Below the pieces are notes generated by a model that had not been told where the DNA came from, made no database searches, and was given only the letters and a program-made list of their open reading frames with translations. Both the position numbers and the translations under genes were made by a program. Below are positions 15,714 through 25,993 of a stretch of 26,476 nucleotides of DNA, piece after piece. Each line of letters begins with the position of its first letter. Within the stretch, counting starts at the first letter, position 1. Location: positions 3,845,003 to 3,871,478 of the forward strand of contig NW_019091358.1 in NCBI RefSeq assembly GCF_001949145.1, given 5' to 3'. Source of the stretch: Acanthaster planci (lineage: Eukaryota > Echinodermata > Asteroidea > Valvatida > Acanthasteridae).

Positions 15714-15772
15714 ATGGCACATAAAGAGATATACTATTCAGATAAATATTTTGATGATACGTATGAGTATAG
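15714..15772 (+). CDS. CKS1: CKS coding exon 1
   Basis: 59 bases: ATG to AG of Arg20, donor GTGAGT. Encodes [19 protein letters not shown]. The IYYSDKY match and the split Arg codon shared with exon 2 fix it. Confidence 0.95.
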
Positions 15773-18700
15773 GTGAGTATCTATTAGGTATAAACAGATT
15801 AATTTAGGCCCATTATCGGTTTGGACAGTTAGGCCCCTACTGACATGATGACCGAGTTATGTTGCAGTCGAGTCATGGCGGTTGGATCTTGTGACGTGTT
15901 GTGGATGGACACATGGTATGGTGGATCACAGGTTTGGAAACTTTGGAATGTTCTTTGGTCATGCCAGTCATGCATGTCGTGTGGGTCCTCTCGTTTCCCG
16001 TTTCCCTCAGCCATACATCATTAGTACATCAAGCCCACGCCAGAGTCTAAACTTATTTTCAAAGTGTTTTCTGTCATGTCTGTACAAGTAAGGGAGGTAG
16101 ATTTCTTAATTAGTTTTCAGTTTTATTTTTGACTGTATCTTGATTTGAAGAGGATGTCGTAATAAATATTTTAATATAAATTTAGATTCCATCATCGGAC
16201 TCTGCAAAGCATAGAAAAATAGATTTGAAGTTGGGATGTTTTGAGATGTTTTTTCATGGTTGTACAATACACATGTAAATATGCAGAGGCCAGAGCAAAC
16301 TGTGATTATTTTGAAAAAATAAGTTAGTGTGGATTTCAACTGAAAAGGTCTGTCCTTGCTCTATGCTTCTTCTGTAAAATCTTTGTTCTTATTTGTGCCT
16401 TAGGCTATTTCAATGAATCAAATTGCTAGCTTAACTTCAAATTTAAATTTCAAAATTTTGAAATTGGAAATTAAATAGGCCTAGACATGCTAGGCACTGA
16501 TAGAGGAGCTACAGCGTGCAAAAAAGATGGATTTTATAAAACACAGTTTCCTACTTAAGGAAATGAGTTTCCAAATAGGGTCCAAAGTACTTTTAATATA
16601 CTTTTACTTCCATTCATGCCATTAATTCATTTCACTCGAAATGGCTTGCACCCCTAGTCAAAATCCTCCGAAGTCACCTCTAAAACTGCCCTTAAAATGT
16701 CTAATGCGTCCGTCTATGGATTAAGTGAAAATCCTAGATTCCAATATTACGATAATATGGTTTACTCATGAAATGGGTCAACTTGTACCTGGGTTAACTC
16801 ATACCCCAAAATATGCACCCAAATTAACTTGTAATTGCATCCAGGTCAACTCGTACCCAGGTTGGCTCGTAGAATCCTACCCGAGTCGACTCGTATTCAC
16901 CAGGCCCAGTCAGCAGTGAATATGCGGATCATAATATGGGTTTTGATGCTCTCATTTATTGAATGCAAACGTACATGTATATACCAGTCTAGTCAGATTT
17001 TGTTGAAAAATCCCGACTGTGTTCAAGAAGTAGGACATAAATGGCATCAGACTACATTGCCCCCTGAACACATGTTCCAGAGATCGGACGTTAATTCCCT
17101 CTCCAGTCAACACCCTTGTCCACTTTTCATATCTAAGTGTGTTTTTGTGTATGGCTTGTTTAATAAAAAAATCAGTGAATCCACTTTGATTGAACGTGTA
17201 TGTTTGAGGTTACCTGCTTTTGGGGAGAAGGGGTGGGCGCATTGCTTGAATTGCAAACAAACTTGGTACCACCTCTAGTGAGAGTTTTTAAATAAATGTA
17301 CGCCTACTGTGTTTATGATACCTTTACAGAAATCAAATAAACTCTGATTCAGAATGAATGCTTCAGTTGGTTCACCTTTTGTCCGGGAAGAGGGGATGTT
17401 GATTAGTTAAAAACATGATAGATCGCAATAATTTACTGTGAAAAAAGTCTCAAAATAATTTTGCCATGTTCAATATGCTGCTTCATGAAGCATAGAGATA
17501 GATCTGCCTGCTGTTTATTTAATGATTAATTTTAAAAAGAGAGATTTTTCCTTGTTCTTTTTATTTTTGGACCAATCACAGTGACCTGGGTTGGGAAATT
17601 TCCGTTATTTGGTCCCTGCACAACAAAAGACAGATAGACTTGTAATCATGAATAAAATACAACTAATCGCCCAGCTCGAGGACCAAAACACTTGCAAGTT
17701 TCACCATTCCTAATGATAACGAAAACAGGAAAAAGGGGAAGAAAAGTTATCGTAATCCGTTTGGGGTAAAAAAGGAAGAAAATGATCATAATACGTTTGG
17801 GTCACAAATGTGTGTTTTCATCGAAGGTACGAGTTGACTGGGGTACAAGTTGACTGGGTTACGAGTTGACCAGGGTACGGGTTGACCGGGGACGAGTTGA
17901 CCGGGGTACGAGTTGACCGGGGTATGAGTTAACTTAGGTATGAGCTGACCCAAAATCGTTTACTCACATGGGAAAGAGAAATTTCCCCTTCAAATCAGAA
18001 ACGCTCTTGTTGATGAGCTCGAAGATGCCATCTTTCTTCAAATAGCAATTTGAACTAAATGTTGATGTCCTGTTGATGACGTCATGGCGCACCGGCCTAG
18101 CGGACCATTCACAGAAAGCATGCTGTGTTGGCACACGCGCACCGACGACTCTTTCCTGAGCAGCATAATGTTCAGTGTACAGTTTCGATATGGTCACAGC
18201 CACCAAACTTGCTTTGATAAAGTGGAAATTGGAAAGGCTATCAAGCATACTTGTAACTGGAGTTCTTTTTCCACACATATAAATCATGTAAGTCTCAAGT
18301 TCTGTTCTTTTCCCCATCAGGCATGTGATGCTGCCCAAGCAGATTGCTAAGTTGGTCCACAAGGGCCACCTGATGACTGAAGCGGAATGGCGGAGCCTTG
18401 GAGTGCAGCAGAGCCAAGGATGGGTTCACTACATGGCCCACGAACCAGGTAAAAGATTTCATCGAAGTAACAGCTGTACTGATGATTTCTCTTTCCATGC
18501 AAGCAACAGAGTCAGGCTCTTTGGAGACACTTGGTGGCAGCAAACATCCTAGACCAGTCCAGTATTGGTTGCCTTAGTTTGAGCATGCAGTGTATGCGCA
18601 TTTAGTCAAAAGGGATACAAATATCAGAGGACTGGTCACGTACTGTACATTTACAGTATGTTTGCTGCCACAGCGCATCTCAAAAGTCTCTCTCATAGTA

Positions 18701-19655
18701 GTATGCACCTGTAGATCAAATAGCTGTGACGCATTGTTGTAATGTTTCCTTCTTAGAGAATTCATCCCAAAAATAGTTCCCCCAAAGTACATGTACATGT
18801 ACACTTGTGAAACCTCTTACATGTACTTTGCAGGTAACCTTGCCATAACCCTAACCGCCAAGCATATTGTTTGGCTTACAGTACTCAGTTCTACAAAATA
18901 CTAAGTAGTAGCCTGAGCCTGAAGGACCTAGCTCTACAAATGACTACTTCTGGCTAGGTTACTTTCACTGTTACTCATACCTACCGCCATGCATTCATAG
19001 TGCCAGAGCACTGTATGGTACATGTACTGTACATTGTCTTTTCTATTGTATTTTATGGCTTCAGAGAACAATAAGGTCATGTCCTCTAACAAGCGACAGC
19101 GCTCAGTGCTACATTTTTATACTGCAGGTAGTAATTTGTGGCATTATGTAGGGTAAGGGTTAATTAACAGGAAGATGTCAGGAACCTTGCAGATTCAGGA
19201 ATGAAAACAGTGAACAATGGATTGGGACCTGAATATTTCTTTGTTCCGAGCAGAATGTTGTTTTAACAGTGCTCTTGATATTAAGGAGTTTCGACAGTAA
19301 TGTTTTCAGTTCTTTGTGCTTGTTTATTACTTCTGTCTCAGTCTTCTTTTTTTTTTGCTGGTATTCGTGTACTTCCTTGAACCCTTTAAATTCCAGCAGT
19401 GCTGCACAGTGGCACATAATTGGGACATAAAAACTAAAGTGAGAAGAACTTGGCAAACCTGGACCTTGGTGAATCCGTCAGTTAGGACTAGAATACTGTA
19501 CTTGATATTTTGCATGTAGTTCATGTATTTCTTCATTCGCTCTACTAAAACCTCCTTTCCCTGCCTCTGCTCTCTTTGCTCCAGAGCCACACATTCTCCT
19601 CTTCAGAAGACCACACAACAAACCCCTCTCAGAAGTACAGAATATGATTCAATGA
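15714..19655 (+). CDS. CKS1: Cyclin-dependent kinases regulatory subunit (CKS1/CKS2 type)
   Basis: Gene-level entry: exons 15714-15772, 18321-18448 and 19585-19655 join in frame to 85 residues. It begins [12 protein letters not shown] and contains [24 protein letters not shown], the HEPEPH beta-hinge and ILLFRRP. The phosphate-binding pocket is complete at the human positions: Lys11, Arg20, Ser51, Trp54, Arg71. CKS proteins bind CDK1/CDK2 and dock cyclin-CDK on phosphorylated substrates; vertebrate CKS1 also helps SCF-Skp2 recognise p27. After RRP the tail is [13 protein letters not shown] instead of the Lys/Pro-rich tail of vertebrate CKS, making it a little longer than the usual 79. The ATG context is CAGAATGG. 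Whether it is CKS1- or CKS2-like cannot be decided; most invertebrates have one. Confidence 0.96.
16774..16900 (+). repeat. Left terminal minisatellite array of the 1.19-kb element
   Basis: About seven degenerate units of (G)GGTCAACTCGTACCC, some interrupted by a few extra bases (for example near 16806-16818). More diverged than the right array. Open frames crossing it are repeat artefacts. Confidence 0.7.
17826..17955 (+). repeat. Right terminal minisatellite array of the 1.19-kb element
   Basis: Eight units with a regular 16-bp period, consensus GGTACGAGTTGACCGG, reverse complementary to the left array. One unit has lost a base. The last two units toward the outer end are the most diverged. 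Confidence 0.8.
18061..18210 (-). repeat. 150-bp dispersed repeat, copy 2
   Basis: Inverted partner of 13436-13585 with no gaps and 11 differences. It ends 110 bases before the CKS exon 2 acceptor, inside intron 1. The same 8-base CRE-like palindrome TGACGTCA is kept. Confidence 0.75.
18321..18448 (+). CDS. CKS1: CKS coding exon 2
   Basis: Acceptor TTTTCCCCATCAG, donor GTAAAA. G completes Arg20, then [29 protein letters not shown] and AHEP; the last G begins the Glu63 codon. Carries Ser51 and Trp54 of the anion site. Confidence 0.96.
18449..19584 (+). other. CKS intron 2
   Basis: No supported exon. Contains ACATGTACATGTAC at about 18789-18802, another GTACATGTACTGTACAT patch near 19018-19035, and one copy of a degenerate dispersed repeat (19185-19290). 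Confidence 0.5.
19185..19290 (+). repeat. Degenerate dispersed repeat, copy 1
   Basis: Shares AGGAATGAAAAC, TGGGACCT, TTTCTTTGTT, AGCAGAAT and TAACAGTGCT, in the same order and spacing, with 24199-24312. About three quarters identical by eye. Non-coding; probably an old transposable-element fragment. Confidence 0.55.
19585..19655 (+). CDS. CKS1: CKS coding exon 3
   Basis: Acceptor TTTGCTCCAG; AG completes Glu63, then [22 protein letters not shown] and TGA at 19653-19655. Carries Arg71 of the anion site. PHILLFRRP makes the exon certain. Confidence 0.95.
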
Positions 19656-19824
19656 TGAACAGGATAGCCAAGCCCCCTTTCCCCTACCTTTCTACGGGCC
19701 CCTCCCGCAATCCATGATGCCCTTACTTGGTTCAGTTCCACCTGGTTTACACTTGTAAAATGTAAATGTTAAAGCAATCTTGTACATATTAATGACCTTA
19801 TTTCTACACTGTCCAGTTCGGATG

Positions 19825-22463
19825 GTACATGTACATGTAGTCTAGCGTAGTTAGTCAGAGTTGAACCATAGAACTTTTCTCAAATCACAGAAATTATTTA
19901 TTCCATTTATGACAAATATGTGCTACCCTTGATTAGATCAGGATCATTTATCATATCTAGCTTTTGATATTGTTTACCATGTTCAAATATTTAATGTAAC
20001 ATTTATACGGGAAGTGTTAACTTACATGTAAGTTGGGGAAAGAGAAGCACCAAGACAAGGTCAAACACTACCCAGAATGAGTGTCATGGTAACACGTGAG
20101 TTTCATTTTCAATTTTACGCACATTGCAAAGCAAGCATGGCCCTTTATTCTTTACCTTGACTCCCAGAATCCCAGAGGAATAACAGCCCTGACCGATCCC
20201 ATAATGAGCCAGATCGATATTCCACGAGCACATGGCCACAATGAAGTACCGGTATATGGTATGCCCAGTAAGTGAAGCTCTACGTAGACATGCATGCTTG
20301 CTTGGTTTCAGAACCAAGCAAGTCATGTTGAAATACCCAACTGGCTCATTGTGTAGTGATCAAGGACCCTTTGTTCTCCTTACTGTGAGTTCAACTTCGA
20401 GTGCCCAGAAGGGGTTACATGTACCAGTGTCCATGGTCTAACGAAGACTTGAAATCCAAGACAGAGGAGAGGGCACAGCACATATACATGTACATGTAGG
20501 TGTCCATCTTCTGTACATGAGTACAGTGAAATTCCATAAATTCCCAAAGATGAACTGTGTCTTTGCCACAGGCCCAGTTAGTGGATTTCTTTACTTCATA
20601 GTTAAGCATGTATAGTCATTTCAATCTGGAGAGATGATTGGATTTGGTTGCACAGAATTGTTACATGTACTGTACATGTACGTGTACTGTACTGGTTTTT
20701 TGTATCACATATATTTCATTCAGTTTCGTATACATGCACTCTGTAACTTTGCTACAGTGCCAGATTTTATATAAAAATGGATCATTCAAATTCTAATAAA
20801 GTATGTGACAGGAAAGGTATTTCATATATGTCATCTTTGAGTAAATGCTTAGTTTTTGTAAATCATTTGATTAAATCCTGGAAATGTCAGCAGAAACAGC
20901 AGGGAGTAACACATGAAAGAAATGCTTATCAAGTACAGGTACCGGTACATGTACATGTATGACATTGTGCACGAGTCCTCCATTTTAAGCAACTTGTCCT
21001 ATACAGTGTACCAGGTACAGTACATGCACTTTTATCTGTACCTCAGTGGTTGAAAACCTCATCAGATACCCCTCCTGTGCAAAGACACATTCTTGACACA
21101 GTTGTCCTATCAGTCAAAACCAGTCGAATTTCCCACATGTGTCTCTGTACTGGGGGAATCAAGTGGCAAGGATTTTTGCCTCTTTTTTTTGTGACGGTTA
21201 CAGCAAAGGAGGTGTATATACTGTACATGGTACTTACATGTACATGTACATTGCACATACATGTACATGTATCCATCCAGTAAATGTTGGTATCTTATCA
21301 CCAATATTCAAATGTAGCAAATTTCCTTCTGATTTTCTTTGCTTGGCTTGAAAGAAATTTTTTCATAAACTGAATTTCAAAGCTATTACAGGTATGCAGC
21401 GATATGTATTTACATGTACCTGTACTTTCAGAGAAAACAAGTTTTTGACTGGATTGACATCAGAAAGTACAAATCTTCTCCTTCAACTCTTAAATTCATT
21501 GTATGGCTGCACACTAACAAGTGATAATTTGTGTCGGCATATTTGACAGTACAAAGCCAAAAGGAACTAAATTGCACAGTGTATGCATTTGGTCCATTAT
21601 TCATTGGTAAGGATTGCTTCACTAGTGTGCAGTAACAACTCAATATTTTTGCAGCATCCTAACATCTCCAATGCACTGCAGAACTGGAGCACAGACGTAG
21701 TACTTGGCCATTTCATTTTTGTTCAATTGGAAGGAAATGATACTCTTAGTATAGTGACAGAAAATGCTGCAAACAACTGTTTCCTCATTTTTTTTTAGTC
21801 TCCTGTTCATTGTAACATCTGTTCAACATTTGTCCTTTTGGTACATGTACAATATGTGTGCCAATTTGATATTGTAATATAAGCACCAGCCTTATTTGAA
21901 CAGTATTGTTCATTTGCAAGAACTGTGCTATATGTACATTGCAAATGTTTTTGTGTCTTAATAAGCTAAAGGTGTTGTATTTGTTCAAAGACTTATACCC
22001 AAGTCTTGTGCGAAATGCTGTGATCGGGAGATCTTAGTGTGCCTCAGGGTTACATGTATTAAGGTTCAACGTAACAGAGCAGTGATATGCCATCAAAGTG
22101 AATGGTTTTTCCATTGCTAACATTTTGTACATCTTCATTTGTAAATGGAAGAAATGTTTTGTGATTAAATAAATTGCGTAAACCTAGTCGTTTCATGTAT
22201 CTGCTTTGAACTGCTGTTTTTCTTCTTTCAATTTCTGCCGTTTCTTTTGTTGTCATTTCTAATTTTAGGCCAAATATGCCCAATTTATGCAGAAAGAACC
22301 ATAAATCAAACATTTTTTACTTAACATCAACAAGGGAAGGTAACAGGTATCTTTTTGTACCATGAAAAATTAAAAATCCAAACTGGACCCTCAAAGGAGA
22401 AAATTTCCAACTACAAATTATGTTACATTTATACATGTGTACATGTATATACATACATGTACA
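19825..22463. repeat. Cluster of ACATGT/GTACAT simple-repeat patches
   Basis: Short self-complementary runs of (ACATGT)n or TACATGTACATGTA occur near 19825-19839, 20484-20499, 20661-20692, 20943-20960, 21234-21273 and 22434-22463. Because the unit is palindromic, each patch can form a hairpin. The same motif occurs at 7690-7745, 13262-13280, 14852-14864 and 18789-18802. Confidence 0.7.
20290..20326. repeat. Short hairpin
   Basis: CTTGCTTGGTT and its exact complement AACCAAGCAAG are separated by TCAG, with CATG on both outer sides after a one-base bulge. About 16 base pairs. Function unknown. Confidence 0.5.
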
Positions 22464-23473
22464 AGTATTGCTTTATTTCATTTTATCAACTGGGTTACAT
22501 TTAATGTTTTTACTGTACAAAAAATGATCAATATTCAAATGCTGCATAGATTATTGTATTTTCTTCATCACTGGTTGCATATTAAATCATGAATGTGAGC
22601 ACACATTTTGAAGCCTGGAATACTGACCTTTGAACTTTTCAAAGATCTTATATGGTGAACTTATTGTACATTGTACACATACTGCCATTATCTGCTGCCA
22701 ATATAATATTACATATATTTACATGCTTCCTCCAACTCTATGGAAATGTGTGACCTCACACAGGACCAAACTGTTGAAAAACATGTTTATCTTTCAAACC
22801 CTGCTTTGACTGCCAAAAAAATAGATACATGTACATTGTGAGGACGGAAAGTTGGTAAAATGAATTCTGTGGAAAAATAGGTACATATATATAATAAATA
22901 TAGGGAAAATAGAAAACGAGGGGAAAGAACCTTGTGGCATCACTGAAAGTTGCCGCGTTTGATTTTAAATGAGAAGTTGCACCGGGTACCTTGACCCATC
23001 AACACTGCTGTTTTATATCATATCAAGTGACCAAATTTTGATCAAACTGTCTTCTGTTGAAATCACTTTGAGACATGCCTCTCTTCATTTTAATACCTAA
23101 CTAAACGGGTATCCAAAAAGTGTGCCATCTTGCAGCAATTATCTTGAAGCTGTGATACAATAAATTGGGAACTACATGTATTGGCAGGTTTATCATTGGG
23201 ACCAATTTAACAGGGTATAAGTGCTGAAAGATACATAGTTTTGCTGAAATGAGCCAAGATAATGATGTACTTGTGCATTGCTTCTTCCAAGATTCTTATC
23301 AGCACTTGCCTGAGAAATAGTTTTGCTTGACAGTATATTTAATTTCTGCACGCCACAGCAATACATGTAGGTCTGTGAAAATTGGCCCCTGGCCAAAAAC
23401 CTTTTTTAAATAAAGCTTCTGTGACTGGAGAGATATGTAAACTACTGGCAAGACTCTCTGATGACCTCTGCAT

Positions 23474-23955
23474 CTAGTCGGTGACATCGATGATGAGCGG
23501 ACAGACGAATTCCGAGTGTTTGATCCCCAGGGAGTAGCTTGGGTACTTCTTCTTGTTGACAGTCACCTTCTCTGGGCTGTGGGCTCCTGGTCCAGGCTTA
23601 CGTGTCCCGTCCCCGGGCATATTGTTCCTACCTAGCATGGAGTACAGGGGTTTCTTGTTCTGGGTGATGTCTGGATGCACGGCGTTGTGGCTGCCCGGGC
23701 CTGGTGTCTTAGACATGTCCTCCAGGTAGCTGCCAACTGTGGGCCGGCCCGTCATAGAGTAGCTGGCTGAGGACTTCTTGTTGGGCACCTTGGGCCCGAT
23801 GAGCTTTGGCAGGGTGTAGCTGTTGGAGGCGGGGCTTTGGTCTCGCTTCCTAAACCGGGTGCGGGCACCCATGGAGTAGGCTGGAGCGTGGCGCTCGCCT
23901 TGTGGGTGCACCTTCTCTGGACTGTAGGCGTACGGTGAGGGTGTGACAAATGTAT
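23474..23955 (-). CDS. ODF3: ODF3 coding exon 4
   Basis: Acceptor TGTTACAG; AT completes Asn, then TFVTPSPYAYSPEKVHP and three further SHIPPO/YSM units; stop TAG at 23476-23474. GC content is visibly higher than in the surrounding introns. Largest exon of the gene, with over 60% of the protein. Confidence 0.93.
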
Positions 23956-25710
23956 CTGTAACAAAATGTTTACAATGTAATTCATTATTGAAAACTGATT
24001 TTTTAAAAATGTTAATCGTGAAATTAAGCTCACAGATTTCATTCAAAAATTGCAGCTGAAAAATTTACCATTAATGCAACAAAATGCCTAATGCATGAAT
24101 GTTTAGGTTTACAAAACTACATGTATGTCAGTATGTACAGTCAAACATTGTTAATAAGACATCTTTCGGACTTGGCAAATTAGCTTGTTATAACAGAAAT
24201 CTTGCATTATCAGGAATGAAAACAATGAAAAAGAAAAGACTGGGACCTAAAAATTTCTTTGTTATCAGCAGAATCTAGTACTAACAGTGCTGTTATTAAC
24301 CAGGTTGGACTGTACATGACTAACAACCAATTGTGAGAAACATTGTGTTTTCACTGAAGCAACTACGTGTATTTGGTTATCTGCTGCTAAGAATCCCCAA
24401 GGCTTGAAAATGGATGTCCCAAATCCTCAGTTATCAACCTTCTGGTAATGTCTGGAACTTTACAACTGCATCCAGAAAAAAGGGGAAAGCAACAAGTAGC
24501 CACAACAGATTTTGACTCACTTGGATCCTTCTGTCGGCCTAGGATGGAATATGCTGGCGTGCCATCCTTTCCAACTCTTGTGATGGTAGGGGTGATGAAA
24601 TGTGCTGGGCCTGGACTGATGTCTTTTCCAAACACTGTAAAAAAGATAGATTAGTATTGGTAATTCCAACATTTCCACAAAATAAACTTAAATTTGAATT
24701 GTCTGAAAGACAATTTCTTGGCAAATGTAGAAATTTAAATAGAAAAATAATTTAGTATAAGTCAAAGTTTCAATAAAATATATGCATTTGGACAAGTGAC
24801 TTTGCTAGTATCACAAAAGACATGATGTCGCATAAATGTAGCAAAAATTACCATGAATGTAAGGTGTAACGTTACTAAGCAAACTTACTAGAGTTCTCTA
24901 GCCGGTTGCCAAAGGAGTAAGCAGGTTTCATGTGTTTGGTGGAGTCGTGTTTAATATATCCACAAGTGGAAGGAAGTCCATAGCGACCAGGTCCCGGTCC
25001 TGAAAAAAGGAAGAATTTAATTTTATTAGGCATAATGCGACGGTACAGTTGTTTTCCTAGTTTTGGATCACAAAAAATATCCAGTCAGATTGCAGCTACA
25101 AAAAAACTTAAAATTCTGGTGAAATTTAGTCAGTAGGGCCTTGTCCACCTTGTGTGTTGGAGGTACTACCGAATTATTTTCAAAATCTTAGCTTAACTTT
25201 GAATTTGCACTTACAGGATCAACGAAAGTGACGAGGACACTTTTTTAGTTCTGGATCAGTTTAACCAGTTCTGGATCGTGACAAAATCTTCTTTACAGAA
25301 GATTGCTGTTAATTTACAAGTAGACCTAGGCCTAAATTAACAGCACAAGAAATCCATTTTGCAGCCAGATCCATCATAACAACTGAACAAGTTGATTTTC
25401 TAATGATGAATTTCTTAATTTAGAGAAAACTATTTCATTTTTATTTCATTTTAGTTACTGTCTTGAATCATGACACTGTCCAGTGATTCTGACTGAAAGA
25501 GCCACAGTATTTAGGCCTAGGCCTTCCTTCGTTTGAACACTTAGGCTAAAACATCAAGCCTCGAAAAATGACCTCGGCTAGGCCTTTGCCATGGTTGGAA
25601 AAAATCTTTTGGAACGAATATCCACGGAAACTTCATTTTAATTACGTACCCCTCTCTCTTGCAGCAATATTTGGGCTTCCATCTTCCTTTAGCCCGCTTG
25701 ATTTGTCCAT
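23474..25710 (-). CDS. ODF3: Outer dense fiber protein 3 / ciliary microtubule-associated protein 1 (SHIPPO-repeat protein)
   Basis: Gene-level entry: exons 25650-25710, 24889-24999, 24521-24634 and 23474-23955 join in frame (all phase 1) to 255 residues, against 254 in human ODF3. It contains repeated PGPG-type SHIPPO motifs: RGPGPGRYGLPS, DISPGPAHF, KTPGPGSHN and RKPGPGAHSPEKVTV. These alternate with PAYSFG, PAYSILGR, ASYSMTGR and PLYSMLGR strands. The C-terminus GIKHSEFVCPLIIDVTD closely matches the end of the vertebrate ODF3 family. ODF3/CIMAP1 proteins bind axonemal microtubules in sperm tails and cilia. The start is the only ATG before the first split Gly codon. It is divergent from COPS2 with a 283-bp gap. 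Paralogue assignment (ODF3, ODF3B or ODF3L) is not attempted; this may be the single ancestral gene. Confidence 0.92.
24199..24312 (+). repeat. Degenerate dispersed repeat, copy 2
   Basis: Second copy of the repeat at 19185-19290, in the same orientation, within ODF3 intron 3. Upstream it continues with GTTAATAAGACATC and GCTTGTTATAACAG, which may be more of the same element. Confidence 0.5.
24521..24634 (-). CDS. ODF3: ODF3 coding exon 3
   Basis: 114 bases between TTTTTTACAG and GTGAGT. The split first codon is Met (A plus TG). Encodes FGKDISPGPAHFITPTITR, then GKDGTPAYSILGRQKDP, matching the ODF3 GKDLGPAYSILGR region. Confidence 0.92.
24889..24999 (-). CDS. ODF3: ODF3 coding exon 2
   Basis: 111 bases between TTTTTTCAG and GTAAGT. 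Encodes PGPGRYGLPSTCGYIKHD, STKHMKPAYSFGNRLENS. The PGPxY...PAYSF order equals the first SHIPPO repeat of ODF3. Confidence 0.9.
25650..25710 (-). CDS. ODF3: ODF3 coding exon 1
   Basis: 61 bases, too short to stand out alone: ATG at 25710-25708, 20 codons (MDKSSGLKEDGSPNIAARER) and one base before GTACGT. The split Gly codon joins exon 2 in frame to RGPGPGRY. The N-terminus is not conserved in the family, so this start rests on phase, donor and position. Confidence 0.7.
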
Positions 25711-25993
25711 CTTGTTTGTTATTTATTCTTTAATACTTCCAGAATCAAGCCGCGAATCGCTCCTACCCGTCAAGTGTCCGGAAAACTAATGTCTTACACG
25801 TGAAATGATTTTAGTTTACGTTTACCGTACCGACAAGTTTTCGGTAACTACATGTCACTAAGGACGCCCCTGTAAAGTTTTACAACTTAGCAACAGTAAT
25901 GAATATTCATGACAATAGCGCCACCAAGAGCACAAGATAGTAATTTTTTTAGGGATCAACAGAGGGCGCAAATCCGTCTACCCAACTTTCAAG
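25711..25993. promoter_or_regulatory. Shared ODF3/COPS2 head-to-head promoter region
   Basis: 283 bases separate the two divergent start codons. No TATA box is evident at sensible positions. The CTCF-like motif AACAGAGGGCGC (25958-25969) also occurs upstream of CKS, and GCGCCACCAAGAG lies near 25918-25930. A single AGCAAC half site (RFX/X-box-like) occurs near 25889, of interest for a ciliary gene but weak. Confidence 0.5.

Larger units (their letters stand above)
16769..17958. mobile_element. 1.19-kb non-autonomous DNA transposon-like element with minisatellite inverted ends
   Basis: The direct repeat TTTACTCA flanks it exactly at 16761-16768 and 17959-17966, an 8-bp target duplication. The first ~43 bases resemble the reverse complement of the last ~43 (shared TGGGTCA, TACCT, GTTAACTCATACCCC). 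Inside each end is an array of 16-bp units, about GGTCAACTCGTACCCC at the left and its complement at the right. Between them lies ~0.9 kb of non-repeated sequence with no transposase I can recognise. The 8-bp duplication points to hAT or a similar superfamily. It lies in CKS intron 1. Confidence 0.75.
19656..23473. other. CKS-ODF3 intergenic region (convergent)
   Basis: Holds the 3' UTRs of both flanking genes and many ACATGT/GTACAT palindromic patches. A candidate plus-strand AATAAA is at 20795-20800; a minus-strand AATAAA (TTTATT) is near 22462. A minus-strand open frame of 84 codons (22059-22313) is unrecognised. No convincing multi-exon gene. Confidence 0.45.

Noticed and set aside
16725-17278. 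Open frames of 64 and 147 codons
   Set aside because: They lie within the 1.19-kb transposon-like element, begin in its minisatellite and show no transposase or other domain.
20195-20361. Possible larger inverted repeat (AATGAGCCAG / CTGGCTCATT)
   Set aside because: Only the outer ~20 bases pair; the interior is not symmetric about the same centre, so chance is likely.
23752-24042. 96-codon minus-strand frame overlapping ODF3 exon 4
   Set aside because: Wrong frame of the SHIPPO-repeat exon.
25870-25900. X-box (RFX) site in the ODF3/COPS2 gap
   Set aside because: Only one half site (AGCAAC) is present; the other half does not fit the consensus, so not listed as a feature on its own.
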